The notes below the pieces were generated by a model, which did no database searches, was not told the DNA's origin, and was given only the letters and a program-made list of their open reading frames with translations. From assembly GCF_016612865.1 (NCBI RefSeq), contig NZ_JAENZZ010000001.1:682001-746000 (forward strand): a stretch of DNA of 64,000 nucleotides. Reading direction: 5' to 3'. Within the stretch, counting starts at the first letter, position 1; each line of letters starts with the position of its first letter. The DNA is from Blastococcus sp. TML/M2B (GTDB lineage: Bacteria; Actinomycetota; Actinomycetes; Mycobacteriales; Geodermatophilaceae). A program made the translations under genes and the position numbers. Below, in pieces: positions 37,212 to 46,343 of this stretch.

Positions 37212-38396
37212 ATGAAGGCAGTGACCTGGCACGGGCAGCGGGACGTACGCGTCGAGGAGGTGCCCGACCCGTTCGTGCAGGAGCCGACCGACGCGGTCAT
37301 CCGGGTGACGACGTCGAACATCTGCGGCTCGGACCTGCACCTGTACGAGCCGCTCTCGCCGTTCATGGGCGTGGGCGACATCCTCGGCCACGAGAACATG
37401 GGCCAGGTCGTGGAGGTCGGCTCGGCGGTCACGAACCTGAAGGTGGGCGACCGCGTCTCGATCCCCTTCCAGATCTCCTGCGGGCACTGCTGGATGTGCC
37501 AGCAGCAGCTCTACACCCAGTGCGAGACGACCCAGGTGCGCGAGCACGGCATGGGCGCGGCGCTGTTCGGCTTCTCCAAGCTCTACGGCCAGGTCGCGGG
37601 TGGCCAGGCGGAGTACCTGCGGGTGCCGCAGGCGCAGTTCACGCACATCCCGCTGCCCGAGGGCCCGGCCGACGACCGGTTCGCCTACCTCTCGGACATC
37701 CTGCCCACGGCCTGGCAGGGCGTGGAGTACGCAGCGGTGCCCGAGGGCGGGACGCTCGTCGTCCTGGGCCTGGGGCCGATCGGTGACTTCGCCTGCCGGA
37801 TCGCGCAGCAGAAGGGCTTCCGGGTCATCGGCGTCGACCTCGTCCCCGAGCGGCTGGCGCGGGTGAAGGCCCGCGGCGTGGAGGTGGTCGACCTGAACGA
37901 GGTCGAGGAGATCGGTGACGCGATCCGCGACATGACCGGTGGCCGCGGGCCCGACTCGGTGCTCGACGCCGTCGGCATGGAGGCGCACGGCTCCCCGGGC
38001 ACGGGGTTCGTCCAGAAGGCGGCCGGGCTGCTGCCCAAGGCCGTCTCCGCGCCGCTCATGGAGCACGCCGGCGTCGACCGGCTCAACGCGCTGTACTCGG
38101 CGATCGACATCGTCCGGCGTGGCGGCACCATCTCGTTGTCGGGTGTCTACGGGGGCGCCGCGGACCCGATGCCGCTGATGACCATGTTCGACAAGCAGAT
38201 CCAGCTGCGCATGGGCCAGTGCAACATCAAGCGCTGGATCCCGGAGATCATGCCGCTGCTCACCGACGCCGACCCGCTGGGCGTCGACGACTTCGCCACG
38301 CACCGCGTGCCGCTGTCGGAGGCCCCGGAGATGTACCGGAAGTTCCAGGAGAAGTCCGACGGTGTGATCAAGGTGCAGCTCAAGCCCGAGCTCTGA
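37212..38396 (+). CDS. Zinc-dependent alcohol dehydrogenase, formaldehyde-dehydrogenase-like
   Basis: 394 aa, ATG 37212. MDR-family enzyme with catalytic zinc motif [12 protein letters not shown], substrate-zinc [10 protein letters not shown], four structural-zinc cysteines ([15 protein letters not shown]), and the NAD-binding [13 protein letters not shown]. The [14 protein letters not shown] insertion and the [42 protein letters not shown] region are those of the glutathione-independent formaldehyde-dehydrogenase-like class. Exact substrate uncertain. Followed by a strong hairpin at 38420-38454. Confidence 0.9.
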   Translation: MKAVTWHGQRDVRVEEVPDPFVQEPTDAVIRVTTSNICGSDLHLYEPLSPFMGVGDILGHENMGQVVEVGSAVTNLKVGDRVSIPFQISCGHCWMCQQQLYTQCETTQVREHGMGAALFGFSKLYGQVAGGQAEYLRVPQAQFTHIPLPEGPADDRFAYLSDILPTAWQGVEYAAVPEGGTLVVLGLGPIGDFACRIAQQKGFRVIGVDLVPERLARVKARGVEVVDLNEVEEIGDAIRDMTGGRGPDSVLDAVGMEAHGSPGTGFVQKAAGLLPKAVSAPLMEHAGVDRLNALYSAIDIVRRGGTISLSGVYGGAADPMPLMTMFDKQIQLRMGQCNIKRWIPEIMPLLTDADPLGVDDFATHRVPLSEAPEMYRKFQEKSDGVIKVQLKPEL

Positions 38397-38419
38397 GCCC
38401 CAGCGCTCACCGGGACAGC

Positions 38420-38454
38420 GCTCACCGGCGCAGTGCGAGACTGCGCCGGTGAGC
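38420..38454. terminator. Hairpin overlapping the pxpA start
   Basis: Perfect 15-bp stem GCTCACCGGCGCAGT (38420-38434) and its complement (38440-38454) with loop GCGAG. It follows the alcohol dehydrogenase stop by 23 bases, so it may terminate that transcript. The pxpA GTG (38449-38451) lies in the right arm, so in a read-through RNA the start would be buried. A second CAGCGCTCACCGG copy sits just upstream (38401-38413). Confidence 0.6.
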
Positions 38455-39213
38455 AGTTCCGTCGACCTCAACGCCGACCTCGGCGAGGGCTTCGGCGTCT
38501 GGCGGCTGGGCGACGACGAGGCGCTGCTGGGCGTCGTCACCAGCGCCAACGTCGCCTGCGGCTTCCACGCCGGCGACCCGGGCACGATGCGCCGCGTCTG
38601 CGCCGGCGCCGCGCGGGCCGGCGTCGCCGTGGGGGCGCAGGTCTCCTACCGCGACCTCGCCGGCTTCGGCCGGCGGTTCATCGACGTCGAGCCCGGCGAG
38701 CTCGCCGACGACGTGCTCTACCAGCTGGCCGCCCTGGACGGGATCGCCCGGGCCGAGGGCACGCGGGTCCGCTACGTCAAGCCGCACGGCGCCCTCTACA
38801 ACGCGACGGTCACGCACCAGGCGCAGGCGCGGGCCGTCGTCGACGCGGTCGTCGCCCACGACCGGGCCCTGCCGGTGCTGGGTCTGCCCGGTTCGGCGCT
38901 GCTCCGGGTGGCGGAGGCGGCCGGCCTTCGCGCGGTGCGCGAGGGCTTCGCCGACCGCGGCTACACCCCCGACGGCGGGCTGGTGCCCCGCCGCGAACCG
39001 GGTGCCCTGGTGCACGACCCCGCGGAGGTCGCGGCCCGTGCGGTCCGCATGGCGGTGGAGGGCACCGTCGTCGCCGTCGACGGCAGCACCGTGCCCGCGG
39101 CGGTCGGGTCGATCTGCCTGCACGGGGACACCCCGGGTGCGGTCGAGCTGGCCCGAGCGGTGCGCGCGGCGCTGACCGACGCCGGCGTGACACCGGCCCC
39201 GTTCACCGGCTGA
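38449..39213 (+). CDS. pxpA: 5-oxoprolinase subunit A (LamB/YcsF family)
   Basis: 254 aa, start GTG 38449. PxpA with PxpB and PxpC hydrolyses 5-oxoproline to glutamate with ATP. Signature [40 protein letters not shown] at the N-terminus, then [16 protein letters not shown] and [16 protein letters not shown]. The start lies in a strong hairpin and has no obvious ribosome site. Here pxpA is separated from pxpB and pxpC by an opposite-strand membrane gene, unlike the usual compact operon. Confidence 0.94.
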   Translation: MSSSVDLNADLGEGFGVWRLGDDEALLGVVTSANVACGFHAGDPGTMRRVCAGAARAGVAVGAQVSYRDLAGFGRRFIDVEPGELADDVLYQLAALDGIARAEGTRVRYVKPHGALYNATVTHQAQARAVVDAVVAHDRALPVLGLPGSALLRVAEAAGLRAVREGFADRGYTPDGGLVPRREPGALVHDPAEVAARAVRMAVEGTVVAVDGSTVPAAVGSICLHGDTPGAVELARAVRAALTDAGVTPAPFTG

Positions 39214-39217
39214 GCGC

Positions 39218-40309
39218 TCAGGTCGCGGTCGCCGGCTCGACCGGTTCGGGGTCGTTCCCGCCGGGGCGGTAGGTGTAGGCCGCCTCGCGCACCGCCTCGT
39301 CGGTCTCCAGCCCGGCACCCAGCGCGCCGCCCACCGTGGCCAGCGAGCTGATCAGCCAGGCGAGCTCGAGGCGGTCGCCGAACCCGGCGGGGTGCCCGAG
39401 CGCCTCGGCGAACAGCGGGTCGACGACGAGCAGCAGCGCGCCGAGCAGCGCGAGCACGAAGAGCGCGGCGTACAGCGAGAGGACGCCGATGACGACGGTC
39501 GCCGCCGTCGCCAGGTTGAACAGGACGACCTGCTTGCGGCCCCGGCGGGAGCGGGCGCGCTCCCACAGCTGCGCCCCGACCACCAGCGTGACCGCCGTGG
39601 CCGCGACCGAGCCGACGGCGACGACGGAGAGCCGCACCGAGCCGAAAACGTCGGCCAGCCGCCAGATATCGGGGGTGATGAGCGCGAACACCCCGGCCGC
39701 GATCGCGGCGGTCAGCGCCCGGGAGAGCCGGACGGCCAGCCGCCACGGCCGGTTCGCCCGCACCATCCCGACCAGCATCGACAGGTTCCCCGTGAGCACC
39801 CGGGCGGTGAAGCGCACGCCCTCGGTGGACTCCGCCGGGTCGACGGCGAGCTGCCGCAGCCGGCGGCCGATCAGCGCGCGGTCCTCGGCGTCGTCCGGCT
39901 CGCCGTCCCCGGCCAGGGCCTGCACCAGGCCGACCGCGGTCTGCAGCGCCCGGCGCCGCCAGTTCACCGCGCCCAGCGCCGGCAGCGAGAGCACCGCGAC
40001 CCCGTGCACCGGGCTGGCGTGCCCGACGACCGGCCGGCGGGCGCGCTCCAGCGGCACGTCGGTCAGGCAGACGGCGAGGTCCCAGTCCTCGCGCAGCAGC
40101 CGGGCGCGGGTGGCGGCGACCAGCTCGGCGTCGTCGGCGGGTGGTGTGACCAGGCCGTCGGCCACCGAGCGGACCCGCCAGGCGACCTCGGGGTGCTGGG
40201 CGGACAGCTCGGCGGCGAGGTCGTCGCACAGGCCGGCCGCCAGGTCGGCGGCGGCGCCGGGGGCGGCGACCAGGCCGACGACGACGACCGGCGGAGCTGC
40301 CTGCGCCAC
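39218..40309 (-). CDS. Uncharacterised membrane protein inserted in the pxp locus
   Basis: 363 aa, start GTG 40309 with GGAGG eight bases upstream. The N-terminal half is soluble (VVVVGLVAAPGAAADLAAGLCDDLAAELSAQHPEVAWRVRSVAD, then a region reading WDLAVCLTDVPLERARRPVVGHAS). The C-terminal half has about five transmembrane helices (from LTAAIAAGVFALI to LAWLISSLATVGGAL), with basic RRGRKQ between two of them. No family recognised with confidence. Convergent with pxpA, four bases between stops; divergent from pxpB with 74 bases between starts. Confidence 0.72.
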   Translation of the reverse strand: MAQAAPPVVVVGLVAAPGAAADLAAGLCDDLAAELSAQHPEVAWRVRSVADGLVTPPADDAELVAATRARLLREDWDLAVCLTDVPLERARRPVVGHASPVHGVAVLSLPALGAVNWRRRALQTAVGLVQALAGDGEPDDAEDRALIGRRLRQLAVDPAESTEGVRFTARVLTGNLSMLVGMVRANRPWRLAVRLSRALTAAIAAGVFALITPDIWRLADVFGSVRLSVVAVGSVAATAVTLVVGAQLWERARSRRGRKQVVLFNLATAATVVIGVLSLYAALFVLALLGALLLVVDPLFAEALGHPAGFGDRLELAWLISSLATVGGALGAGLETDEAVREAAYTYRPGGNDPEPVEPATAT

Positions 40310-40383
40310 GGCGGGTTCCTCCTGCTGCTGGGGGAGCCCGGCCGCGGGCGGGCGGTGGGCGGGGGATCGGCCATCATGATCCG

Positions 40384-41014
40384 GTGGAGCGGACCGGGGC
40401 CGGCGTGCGGGTGCTGCCGTACGGGGACCGGGCGCTGCTGGTCGAGGTCGACGAGCCGGGCGGGGTGCCGGCCGTGCACTGGGCGCTGACCGGCCGCGCC
40501 GCTGCCCGGGCAGCGCGAGCTGGTGCCCGCCGCGCGCACCGTGCTGGTCGTCCTGGACCGCCCGCCCACCGAGCTCGACGTCGCCGCCCTGCGCCGGCTG
40601 CCGCTCGGGGAGGCCGCGCCGGGGCAGGCGGGCGCGCCGGTGGTGCTGCCGGTCGTCTTCGACGGGCCCGACCTGGCCGAGGTCGCGGAGCGGGCCGGCC
40701 GCTCGGTGCCCGACGTCGTCGCGGCGCTCACCGCCGTCGAGCTGACCGTCGCCTTCAGCGGCTTCGCGCCCGGCTTCGGATACCTCACCGGGCTGCCCGC
40801 CGATCTGCACGTGCCGCGCCGGGCGACCCCGCGGACGCGGGTGCCGGCCGGGTCGGTCGCGCTGGCGGGGCCCTACGCCGGCGTCTACCCGCGGGCCTCG
40901 CCCGGCGGGTGGCAGCTGGTCGGGCGGACCGACGCCGTCCTGTTCGACGTCGACCGGGAGCCGCCGGCGCTGCTGGCCCCGGGCGCCCGGGTGCGGTTCC
41001 AGGACGTGGGCTGA
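40384..41014 (+). pseudogene. pxpB: 5-oxoprolinase subunit B (KipI family), frameshifted
   Basis: Start GTG 40384. First frame: RVLPYGDRALLVEVDEPGGVPAVHWALT, broken by an extra base at 40492-40498. The second frame continues LPGQRELVPAARTVLVVLDRP. Removing the base at 40492 gives ALTAAPLPGQRELVPAARTVLV, close to the family. The rest is normal: FSGFAPGFGYLTGLP, PRRATPRTRVPAGSVALAG and GVYPRASPGGWQLVG. Length 631 is 3n+1. Followed one base later by pxpC. Probably intact in the organism. Confidence 0.9.
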
Positions 41015-41015
41015 G

Positions 41016-41861
41016 GTGCTGACGGTGCTCGCCCCCGGGCCGCTCGCGACGGTGCAGGACCTCGGCCGGCCGGGGCGCGCCGCGATCGGGGTGACCCGGT
41101 CGGGCGCGGCCGACGCCGCCTCCGCCGCGCTGGCCAACCGGCTGGTCGGCAACCGGCCCGAGGCGGCGCTGCTGGAGGTGACCGCCGGCGGGCTGCGGCT
41201 GCGGGCCGGGCGCACCGTGCTGGTGGCGGTGACCGGGGCGCCGCTGCCCGTGGCGGTCGACGGCCGGCCCGCGCCGTTCGCCGCGCCGATGACGCTCCCG
41301 CCGGGAGCGGTGCTGTCGCTCGGGACGCCGTGGGCGGGGTTGCGCAGCTACCTCGCGGTGCGCGGCGGCATCGACGTCCCCCCGGTGCTGGGGTCGCGCA
41401 GCACCGACACGCTCTCCGGCCTCGGCCCGCCGCCGCTCACCGCGGGCACGCTGCTGCCGGTCGGCGACCTCGCCGCCGACGAGCCGGTCGTGGACGTCGC
41501 CCCGGTCGGGCCGCCACCGGACCGGCCGGTGCTCCGGGTCCTGCCCGGCCCGCGACGCGACTGGCTGGACGACGCCGCCTGGGCCGCGCTCACCACGCAG
41601 GAGTGGGCGGTCGCGGCGGACAGCGACCGCGTGGGCCTGCGCCTGACCGGGCCCCGGCTGGCGCGGGCTCGCGAGGGCGAGCTGCCCAGCGAGGGGCTGG
41701 TGGCCGGCGCGGTGCAGGTGCCGCCGGACGGCGCTCCGGTGCTCTTCCTCGCCGACCACCCCGTGACCGGCGGCTACCCGGTGCTCGCCGTCGTCGTCAC
41801 CGCGGACCTGCCGCTGGCCGCGCAGCTGCGCCCGGGTGACGGGGTGCGGTTCCGGGCCTGA
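41016..41861 (+). CDS. pxpC: 5-oxoprolinase subunit C (biotin-dependent carboxylase-like, KipA family)
   Basis: 281 aa, start GTG 41016, one base after pxpB. Signature VLAPGPLATVQDLGRPGRAAIGVTRSGAADAASAALANRLVGN, LRSYLAVRGGIDVPPVLGSRSTDTLSGLGP, SDRVGLRLTGP and PPDGAPVLFLADHPVTGGYPVLAVV. Works with PxpB and PxpA in recycling 5-oxoproline. Slightly shorter than some relatives (about 290-310) but complete at both ends. Confidence 0.93.
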   Translation: MLTVLAPGPLATVQDLGRPGRAAIGVTRSGAADAASAALANRLVGNRPEAALLEVTAGGLRLRAGRTVLVAVTGAPLPVAVDGRPAPFAAPMTLPPGAVLSLGTPWAGLRSYLAVRGGIDVPPVLGSRSTDTLSGLGPPPLTAGTLLPVGDLAADEPVVDVAPVGPPPDRPVLRVLPGPRRDWLDDAAWAALTTQEWAVAADSDRVGLRLTGPRLARAREGELPSEGLVAGAVQVPPDGAPVLFLADHPVTGGYPVLAVVVTADLPLAAQLRPGDGVRFRA

Positions 41862-41886
41862 CGAGGGGTGCAGCCGGTCGGGCGAC

Positions 41887-41936
41887 GGTCCGGCCGCGGT
41901 AGGGCGCGGCTGGACGTCTCCCGGCGCGGCTGGACC
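41887..41936. terminator. Candidate terminator hairpin between pxpC and btuD
   Basis: GGTCCGGCCGCG (41887-41898) can pair with CGCGGCTGGACC (41925-41936), allowing one G-U pair. The pairing arm is duplicated: CGCGGCTGGAC also occurs at 41905-41915. The gap lies between two convergent genes. No U-tract. Confidence 0.45.
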
Positions 41937-41944
41937 GGGCGGGG

Positions 41945-42733
41945 TCAGCGCACGGGGAGGACGGCGAGACCGTCCGGGCCCGTGACGACCTGGGCGCGCG
42001 CGCCGTAGTGCCGCGCCAGCGCGTCGGGCGTGAGCACCTCGGCGGGGGTGCCGTCGGCGACCACCCGGCCGCCGGCCAGCAGGGTGAGCCGGTCGGTGTA
42101 CTGGCCGGCCAGGGTGAGGTCGTGCAGCGTGCTGACGACGGTCAACCCGTCCTCCCGGCGCAGCCGGTCGAGGAGGTCGAGCACCTGCTGCGCGTGGCCG
42201 AGGTCCAGGGCGGCGGTCGGCTCGTCGAGGAGGAGCACCCGCGGGCGCTGGGCCAGCGCCCGCGCCAGGACGGCGCGCTGCTGCTCGCCACCGGAGAGCG
42301 TGACCACCAGCCGGTCGGCCAGCGGTTCCAGGCCCAGCCGGGCCATGACGTCGGCGACGACGTCCCGGTCGACGCGCCGCGGCGCGGCCAGCAGCGGGCG
42401 GTGCGGGGTGCGGCCCAGCGCCACGTAGTCCGCGGTGCTGATGCCTTCGGGCAGCACCGGCAGCTGCGGGGCGTAGGCCAGCAGGCGGGCGCGCTCGCGC
42501 CGCGGCAGCCCCGTGGTCGGGACGCCGTCGATGCGCACCTGGCCCTCGTGGGGCTGGAGGCCGAGCACCGAGCGCAGCAGCGTCGACTTGCCCGAGCCGT
42601 TGGGCCCGATGACCGCCAGCCACCCCCCGGGCTCGACGGTGAAGCGCACCGAGTCCAGCACGCGGGTGCGGCCGTAGGCGGCGCCCAGCCCGACCACCTC
42701 GACCCGTGCGCCGTGCACGCGCTGCCCGCTCAC
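41945..42733 (-). CDS. btuD: Cobalamin/heme-type ABC importer ATPase (BtuD-like)
   Basis: 262 aa, start GTG 42733 overlapping the permease stop (GTGA). Walker A GPNGSGKST (about residues 39-47), Q-loop AYAPQLPVLPE, signature LSGGEQQRAVLARAL, Walker B VLLLDEPTAALD, switch His STLHDLT. FepC/BtuD/HmuV class. The substrate would be ambiguous among siderophore, heme and cobalamin, but a cobalamin riboswitch precedes the operon, so vitamin B12 is favoured. Confidence 0.88.
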   Translation of the reverse strand: MSGQRVHGARVEVVGLGAAYGRTRVLDSVRFTVEPGGWLAVIGPNGSGKSTLLRSVLGLQPHEGQVRIDGVPTTGLPRRERARLLAYAPQLPVLPEGISTADYVALGRTPHRPLLAAPRRVDRDVVADVMARLGLEPLADRLVVTLSGGEQQRAVLARALAQRPRVLLLDEPTAALDLGHAQQVLDLLDRLRREDGLTVVSTLHDLTLAGQYTDRLTLLAGGRVVADGTPAEVLTPDALARHYGARAQVVTGPDGLAVLPVR

Positions 42734-43827
42734 CGTCGCCGCGCCCCCGCCCAGAGCAGGGCCGCGAAGAACGGCGCGCCGACGAAGGCGGTCACCACGC
42801 CGATGGGCAGCTCCGCCGGCGCCAGCACCACCCGGGCGACCAGGTCGGCGAGCACCAGGAAGGCGCCGCCGACCAGCAGCGACAGGGGCAGCACGCGGGT
42901 GTAGGAACCGCCGGCCAGCCGCCGCACGATGTGCGGCACGACCAGGCCCACGAAGCCGATCAGGCCGCTGACCGCCACGGCCGAGGCGGTGGCCAGCGAC
43001 GCGGCGAGGATGACCAGCAGCCGCAGCCGGCCCGGGTGCACGCCCAGCGAGGCGGCCTCGTCGTCGCCGACGGCCAGCACGTCGAGGGCCCGGCCGCAGA
43101 AGAGCAGGACCGCGCAGGAGACGCCGAGGTAGGGCAGGACCAGCGCGATGTCCGACCACCGGGAGCTGCCCAGCTGGCCGATCATCCAGCCGTAGATCTC
43201 GCGCAGGTCGTCGGTGTTCTGCTGCTGCACCAGGGTCTGCGCGGCGGAGAGGAAGGCGGCCACCGCGATGCCGGCGAGGAGCAGCGTCGGGCTGTGCGAG
43301 CCGCCGGCGACGGTGCCCAGGGCCAGGGCGCAGCCGACCCCCAGCAGCGCGCCGGCGAAGGCGGCCAGCGGGACGAGCCCGACCGGGCCGAGCGACTGCA
43401 CCGGCGCGTAGGCGATGGTCAGGGTCGCGCCGAGCCCCGCACCGGCGGCCGCGCCGAGCAGGTAGGGGTCGGCCAGCGGGTTGCGGAACACCCCCTGGTA
43501 GCCGGCACCGGCGATGGCCAGGGCAGCCCCGACGAGGACGGCGAGCACCACGCGGGGCAGCCGCAGCTGCAGCAGCACGGCCGCCTGGGTGCCCTCGAGC
43601 CCGCCGGGCAGGTCGACGCCGAGCGGGCCCAGCGCCCGGTCGAGCAGCGTGACGACGACGCCGCCGGGGGCCAGGGGCACCGCGCCCACCCAGATGCCGG
43701 CCAGGACGGCGACGAGCAGCACCGGCACCGCCACGCCGTAGACCAGGGCGGCCGGCCGGCGGGGACGCGCCGCACCCGGCCCGGCCGTCGGGCGGCCGGA
43801 CCGGGTGCGGGAGGCGGTGCTGCTCAC
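42730..43827 (-). CDS. btuC: FecCD-family ABC importer permease (BtuC-like)
   Basis: 365 aa, start GTG 43827. About ten helices in FecCD arrangement: VYGVAVPVLLVAVLAGIWVGAVPL, RLPRVVLAVLVGAALAIAGAGYQGVFRNPLADPYLLG, and VSGLIGFVGLVVPHIVRRLAGGSYTRVLPLSLLVGGAFLVLADLVAR near the end. The GLVVPHIVRR loop contacts the ATPase. Second gene of the B12 import operon; ten bases separate it from the binding-protein gene. Confidence 0.92.
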   Translation of the reverse strand: MSSTASRTRSGRPTAGPGAARPRRPAALVYGVAVPVLLVAVLAGIWVGAVPLAPGGVVVTLLDRALGPLGVDLPGGLEGTQAAVLLQLRLPRVVLAVLVGAALAIAGAGYQGVFRNPLADPYLLGAAAGAGLGATLTIAYAPVQSLGPVGLVPLAAFAGALLGVGCALALGTVAGGSHSPTLLLAGIAVAAFLSAAQTLVQQQNTDDLREIYGWMIGQLGSSRWSDIALVLPYLGVSCAVLLFCGRALDVLAVGDDEAASLGVHPGRLRLLVILAASLATASAVAVSGLIGFVGLVVPHIVRRLAGGSYTRVLPLSLLVGGAFLVLADLVARVVLAPAELPIGVVTAFVGAPFFAALLWAGARRR

Positions 43828-43837
43828 GGTGCGGCGC

Positions 43838-44800
43838 TCAGCCCTGCAGGACCCCGGCCACGCTCTCGGCGAAGTCCGCGACGCGCGGGCCCCAGCGGGA
43901 GACGACGTCGTCGTCGGCCTCGACGATGCGACCGTCGACGACGGCGGGCACGGTGCCGAAGGCGGGCCGCGCGGCGACGGTCTGCGCGCTCTCGCCGCAG
44001 CACTTGGTGTCGGCCAGCACGATGATGTCCGGCGCCTGCTCGACGACGTACTCGGCCGACAGCTGCGGGTAGCCGCCGCTGGGGTCGGGGGCGCCGTCGG
44101 CGATGTTCTCCAGGCCGAACAGCGTGTAGATGCTGCCGATGAAGGTGGAGCTGTCCGCGGAGTACAGGCCCGGGTCCAGCTCGTGGTAGACCCGCTGGCC
44201 CGAGACGTCGGCGGTGACCGAGGCGACCGCGGCGTCGATGCGGTCCTGCACGTCGGCCACGGCCTCGGCCGCCTGCTCGGCGTGGCCGGTGGCCTCGCCG
44301 AGCAGCTCCATCTGCGCGTAGGTGTCGTCCAGGTCCTCGGCCGCGCCGAGCAGCAGCACCGGGACGTCGAGGCCCTCGAGCGCGTCGACGATGCCGCCGA
44401 TGTCGTCGCTGAGCACGACCAGGTCCGGCGAGTACCCGACGATCGCCTCGGCGTTGGGGGTGAACGACGACAGGTCGGTCGTCGGCACGCCCTCGGGGAA
44501 GTTGGAGTTGCTGTCGACGGCCTCGACCTGGTCCCCGGCACCGACGGCGAAGAGCATCTCGGTGGCCGAGGGCGACATCGAGACGATGGCCTCGGGCTGC
44601 TCCTCGAGGGTCACCTCGCCGTTGTCGGCGGTGAGGGTCACCGGGAAGTCGGCGGCCTCAGACGAGGAGGCGGCGGCGTCACCGGCGTCGTCGGACGCGT
44701 CGTCGCCGCAGGCGGTCAGGGTCAGCAGCAGCGCGACGGGCACCGCCGCGAGGCGCAGGCGCGCTGCGGACCGCGCAGCCCGGGGAAGGGAACCGGACAA
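43838..44800 (-). CDS. btuF: Cobalamin-type periplasmic binding lipoprotein (BtuF-like)
   Basis: 320 aa, start TTG 44800, which has GGAGG eight bases upstream (44813-44809). Signal peptide with basic PRAARSAARLR, hydrophobic core, lipobox LTLTAC. Acidic Ala/Ser/Asp linker, then a type III binding protein: EAIVSMSPSATEMLFAVGAGDQVEAVDSNSNFPEGVP, IVGYSPDLVVLSDD and VEQAPDIIVLADTKCCGES. First gene after the cobalamin riboswitch; translation start close to the riboswitch expression platform. Confidence 0.9.
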   Translation of the reverse strand: MSGSLPRAARSAARLRLAAVPVALLLTLTACGDDASDDAGDAAASSSEAADFPVTLTADNGEVTLEEQPEAIVSMSPSATEMLFAVGAGDQVEAVDSNSNFPEGVPTTDLSSFTPNAEAIVGYSPDLVVLSDDIGGIVDALEGLDVPVLLLGAAEDLDDTYAQMELLGEATGHAEQAAEAVADVQDRIDAAVASVTADVSGQRVYHELDPGLYSADSSTFIGSIYTLFGLENIADGAPDPSGGYPQLSAEYVVEQAPDIIVLADTKCCGESAQTVAARPAFGTVPAVVDGRIVEADDDVVSRWGPRVADFAESVAGVLQG

Positions 44801-44808
44801 GGGGAGGG

Positions 44809-45018
44809 CCTCCAGGAGAGGCGGCGGAGGTCGCCTCCGAGCTGACCCGACGCCCGGTGCGCGACCCCTGCCGCGAGGGTCGGATGCACGGCGCAGAGCA
44901 GGCGATCTGGCTCGGGCTCCGCCGCGTCGGGCAGGGGGCCGCTCACAGTTGCGGGACAGCGCCGGGTTCGCACCGGACTTCGCTGCTGCTGCGTCACCGG
45001 CGCACGGGCCGGCGGGGG
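44809..45018 (-). promoter_or_regulatory. Cobalamin riboswitch with ribosome-site sequestor
   Basis: Upstream of btuF on the minus strand are the conserved B12 elements: AAGTCCGGTGCGAACCCGG, then GCGCTGTCCCGCAACTGTGA, and about 45 bases later the B12 box GAGCCAGATCGCCTGCTCTG. After these, CCTCC (44830-44826) can pair either with GGAGG just upstream (44838-44834, loop CGA) or with the btuF ribosome site GGAGG (44813-44809). This is a simple antisequestor/sequestor switch that would turn translation off when B12 is bound. Outer boundary approximate. Confidence 0.88.
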
Positions 45019-45037
45019 AAAGGTACCAGCGGCGCGG

Positions 45038-46225
45038 CTAGGGCCGCGCCGCCAGGACGGCGGCGTAGACCTCGACGGTCTGCCGGGCGATCGCCGGCCA
45101 GCCGAACTCGGCGAGCACCCGCTCGCGGCCCGCCGCGCCCATGCGCGCCGCCCGGTCGGGGTCGCGCAGCAGCTCGGTCATCCGGGCCGCCAGCTTGCTC
45201 GCGAACGCCTCGGGGTCCGCCGGGTCGTAGGGGACCAGCAGCCCGGTGCGGCCGTCGTCGACGACCTCGGGGATGCCGCCCACGGCGCTGGCGACGACGG
45301 CGGTGCCGCAGGCCGCGGCCTCCAGGTTGACGATGCCCAGCGGCTCGTAGACCGACGGGACGACGAACACCGTCGCGCCCGAGACCAGCGGGACCAGCTG
45401 CTCGCGCGGCAGCATCTGCTCGATCCACACCACGCCCTCGCGGCGGGCCTGCAGCCCGGCGACGGCGTCGGCCACCTGCTCGCGCTCGGCCGGTGTGTCC
45501 GCGGCGCCGGCGCACAGCACCAGGCCCACGTCGGGCGGCAGCTGCTCGGCCGCGGCCAGCAGGTGCACCAGCCCCTTCTGGCGGGTGATCCGGCCGACGA
45601 ACAGCGCGTAGGGCCGGTCGGGGTCGACGCCGAGCGCGCGCACCGTGTCCGGCGCGTCGACGGGGCGGTAGGCCTCGGCGTCCACCCCGTTGCCGACGAC
45701 GTGCACGCGGGCGGGGTCGAGGTCGGGGTAGACGTCGAGGACGTCGGTGCGCATCCCGGCGCTGACCGCGATGACGGCGTCGGCGGCCAGGTAGGCCGTG
45801 CGCTCGGCCCAGGAGGAGAGCCGGTAGCCGCCGGCCAGCTGGTCGGCCTTCCACGGCCGGCGGGGCTCCAGCGAGTGGGCGGTGACCACGTGCGGGGCGC
45901 CGTGCACCAGGGCCGCGAGCAGCCCGGCGGTGTTGGCGTACCAGGTGTGGCTGTGCACGAGGTCGGCCCCGCCCAGCGCGGCGGCGATCTCGACGTCGAC
46001 GCCGAGGGCCTGCAGCGCGCCGTTGGCCCCGGCCAGCCCCGCGGGGACGGCGTGGGCCGTGGCGTCGTCGCGCGGCTCGCCGAAGCAGTGCACGTCGACG
46101 TCGACGGTGCTGCCGTCCGCCCCCGCCGGGAGGGCGCGCAGCGCGGCGACCAGGTGCTCGACGTGCACCCCGGCCCCGCCGTAGACGTCCGGTGGCCACT
46201 CGCGGGTCACGATGCCGATGCGCAC
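45038..46225 (-). CDS. glgA: Actinobacterial glycogen synthase / alpha-maltose-1-phosphate synthase (GlgA/GlgM)
   Basis: 395 aa, start GTG 46225. GT4 retaining glycosyltransferase: VRIGIVTREWPPDVYGGAGVHVEHLVAALR, HSHTWYANTAGLLAALVHGAPHVVTAHSLEPRRPWK, FVGRITRQKGLVHLLAAA, and the nucleotide-sugar E-X7-E motif VYEPLGIVNLEAAACG. Equivalent of Rv1212c, which makes maltose-1-phosphate and also extends glucan. Uses ADP-glucose from the divergent glgC product. 118 bases separate the two starts. Confidence 0.93.
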   Translation of the reverse strand: MRIGIVTREWPPDVYGGAGVHVEHLVAALRALPAGADGSTVDVDVHCFGEPRDDATAHAVPAGLAGANGALQALGVDVEIAAALGGADLVHSHTWYANTAGLLAALVHGAPHVVTAHSLEPRRPWKADQLAGGYRLSSWAERTAYLAADAVIAVSAGMRTDVLDVYPDLDPARVHVVGNGVDAEAYRPVDAPDTVRALGVDPDRPYALFVGRITRQKGLVHLLAAAEQLPPDVGLVLCAGAADTPAEREQVADAVAGLQARREGVVWIEQMLPREQLVPLVSGATVFVVPSVYEPLGIVNLEAAACGTAVVASAVGGIPEVVDDGRTGLLVPYDPADPEAFASKLAARMTELLRDPDRAARMGAAGRERVLAEFGWPAIARQTVEVYAAVLAARP

Positions 46226-46343
46226 GCCGTCACCGTAAGGGCAGCAGGCCCCGCGCTCCCGGCGGCGGGCGATCCGGCCCCCGGAGGGGTGAGCCGGGGC
46301 CGGTGGAGGAGTGGCGGCGGCGGATGCCGGATACGTTGCGGGC

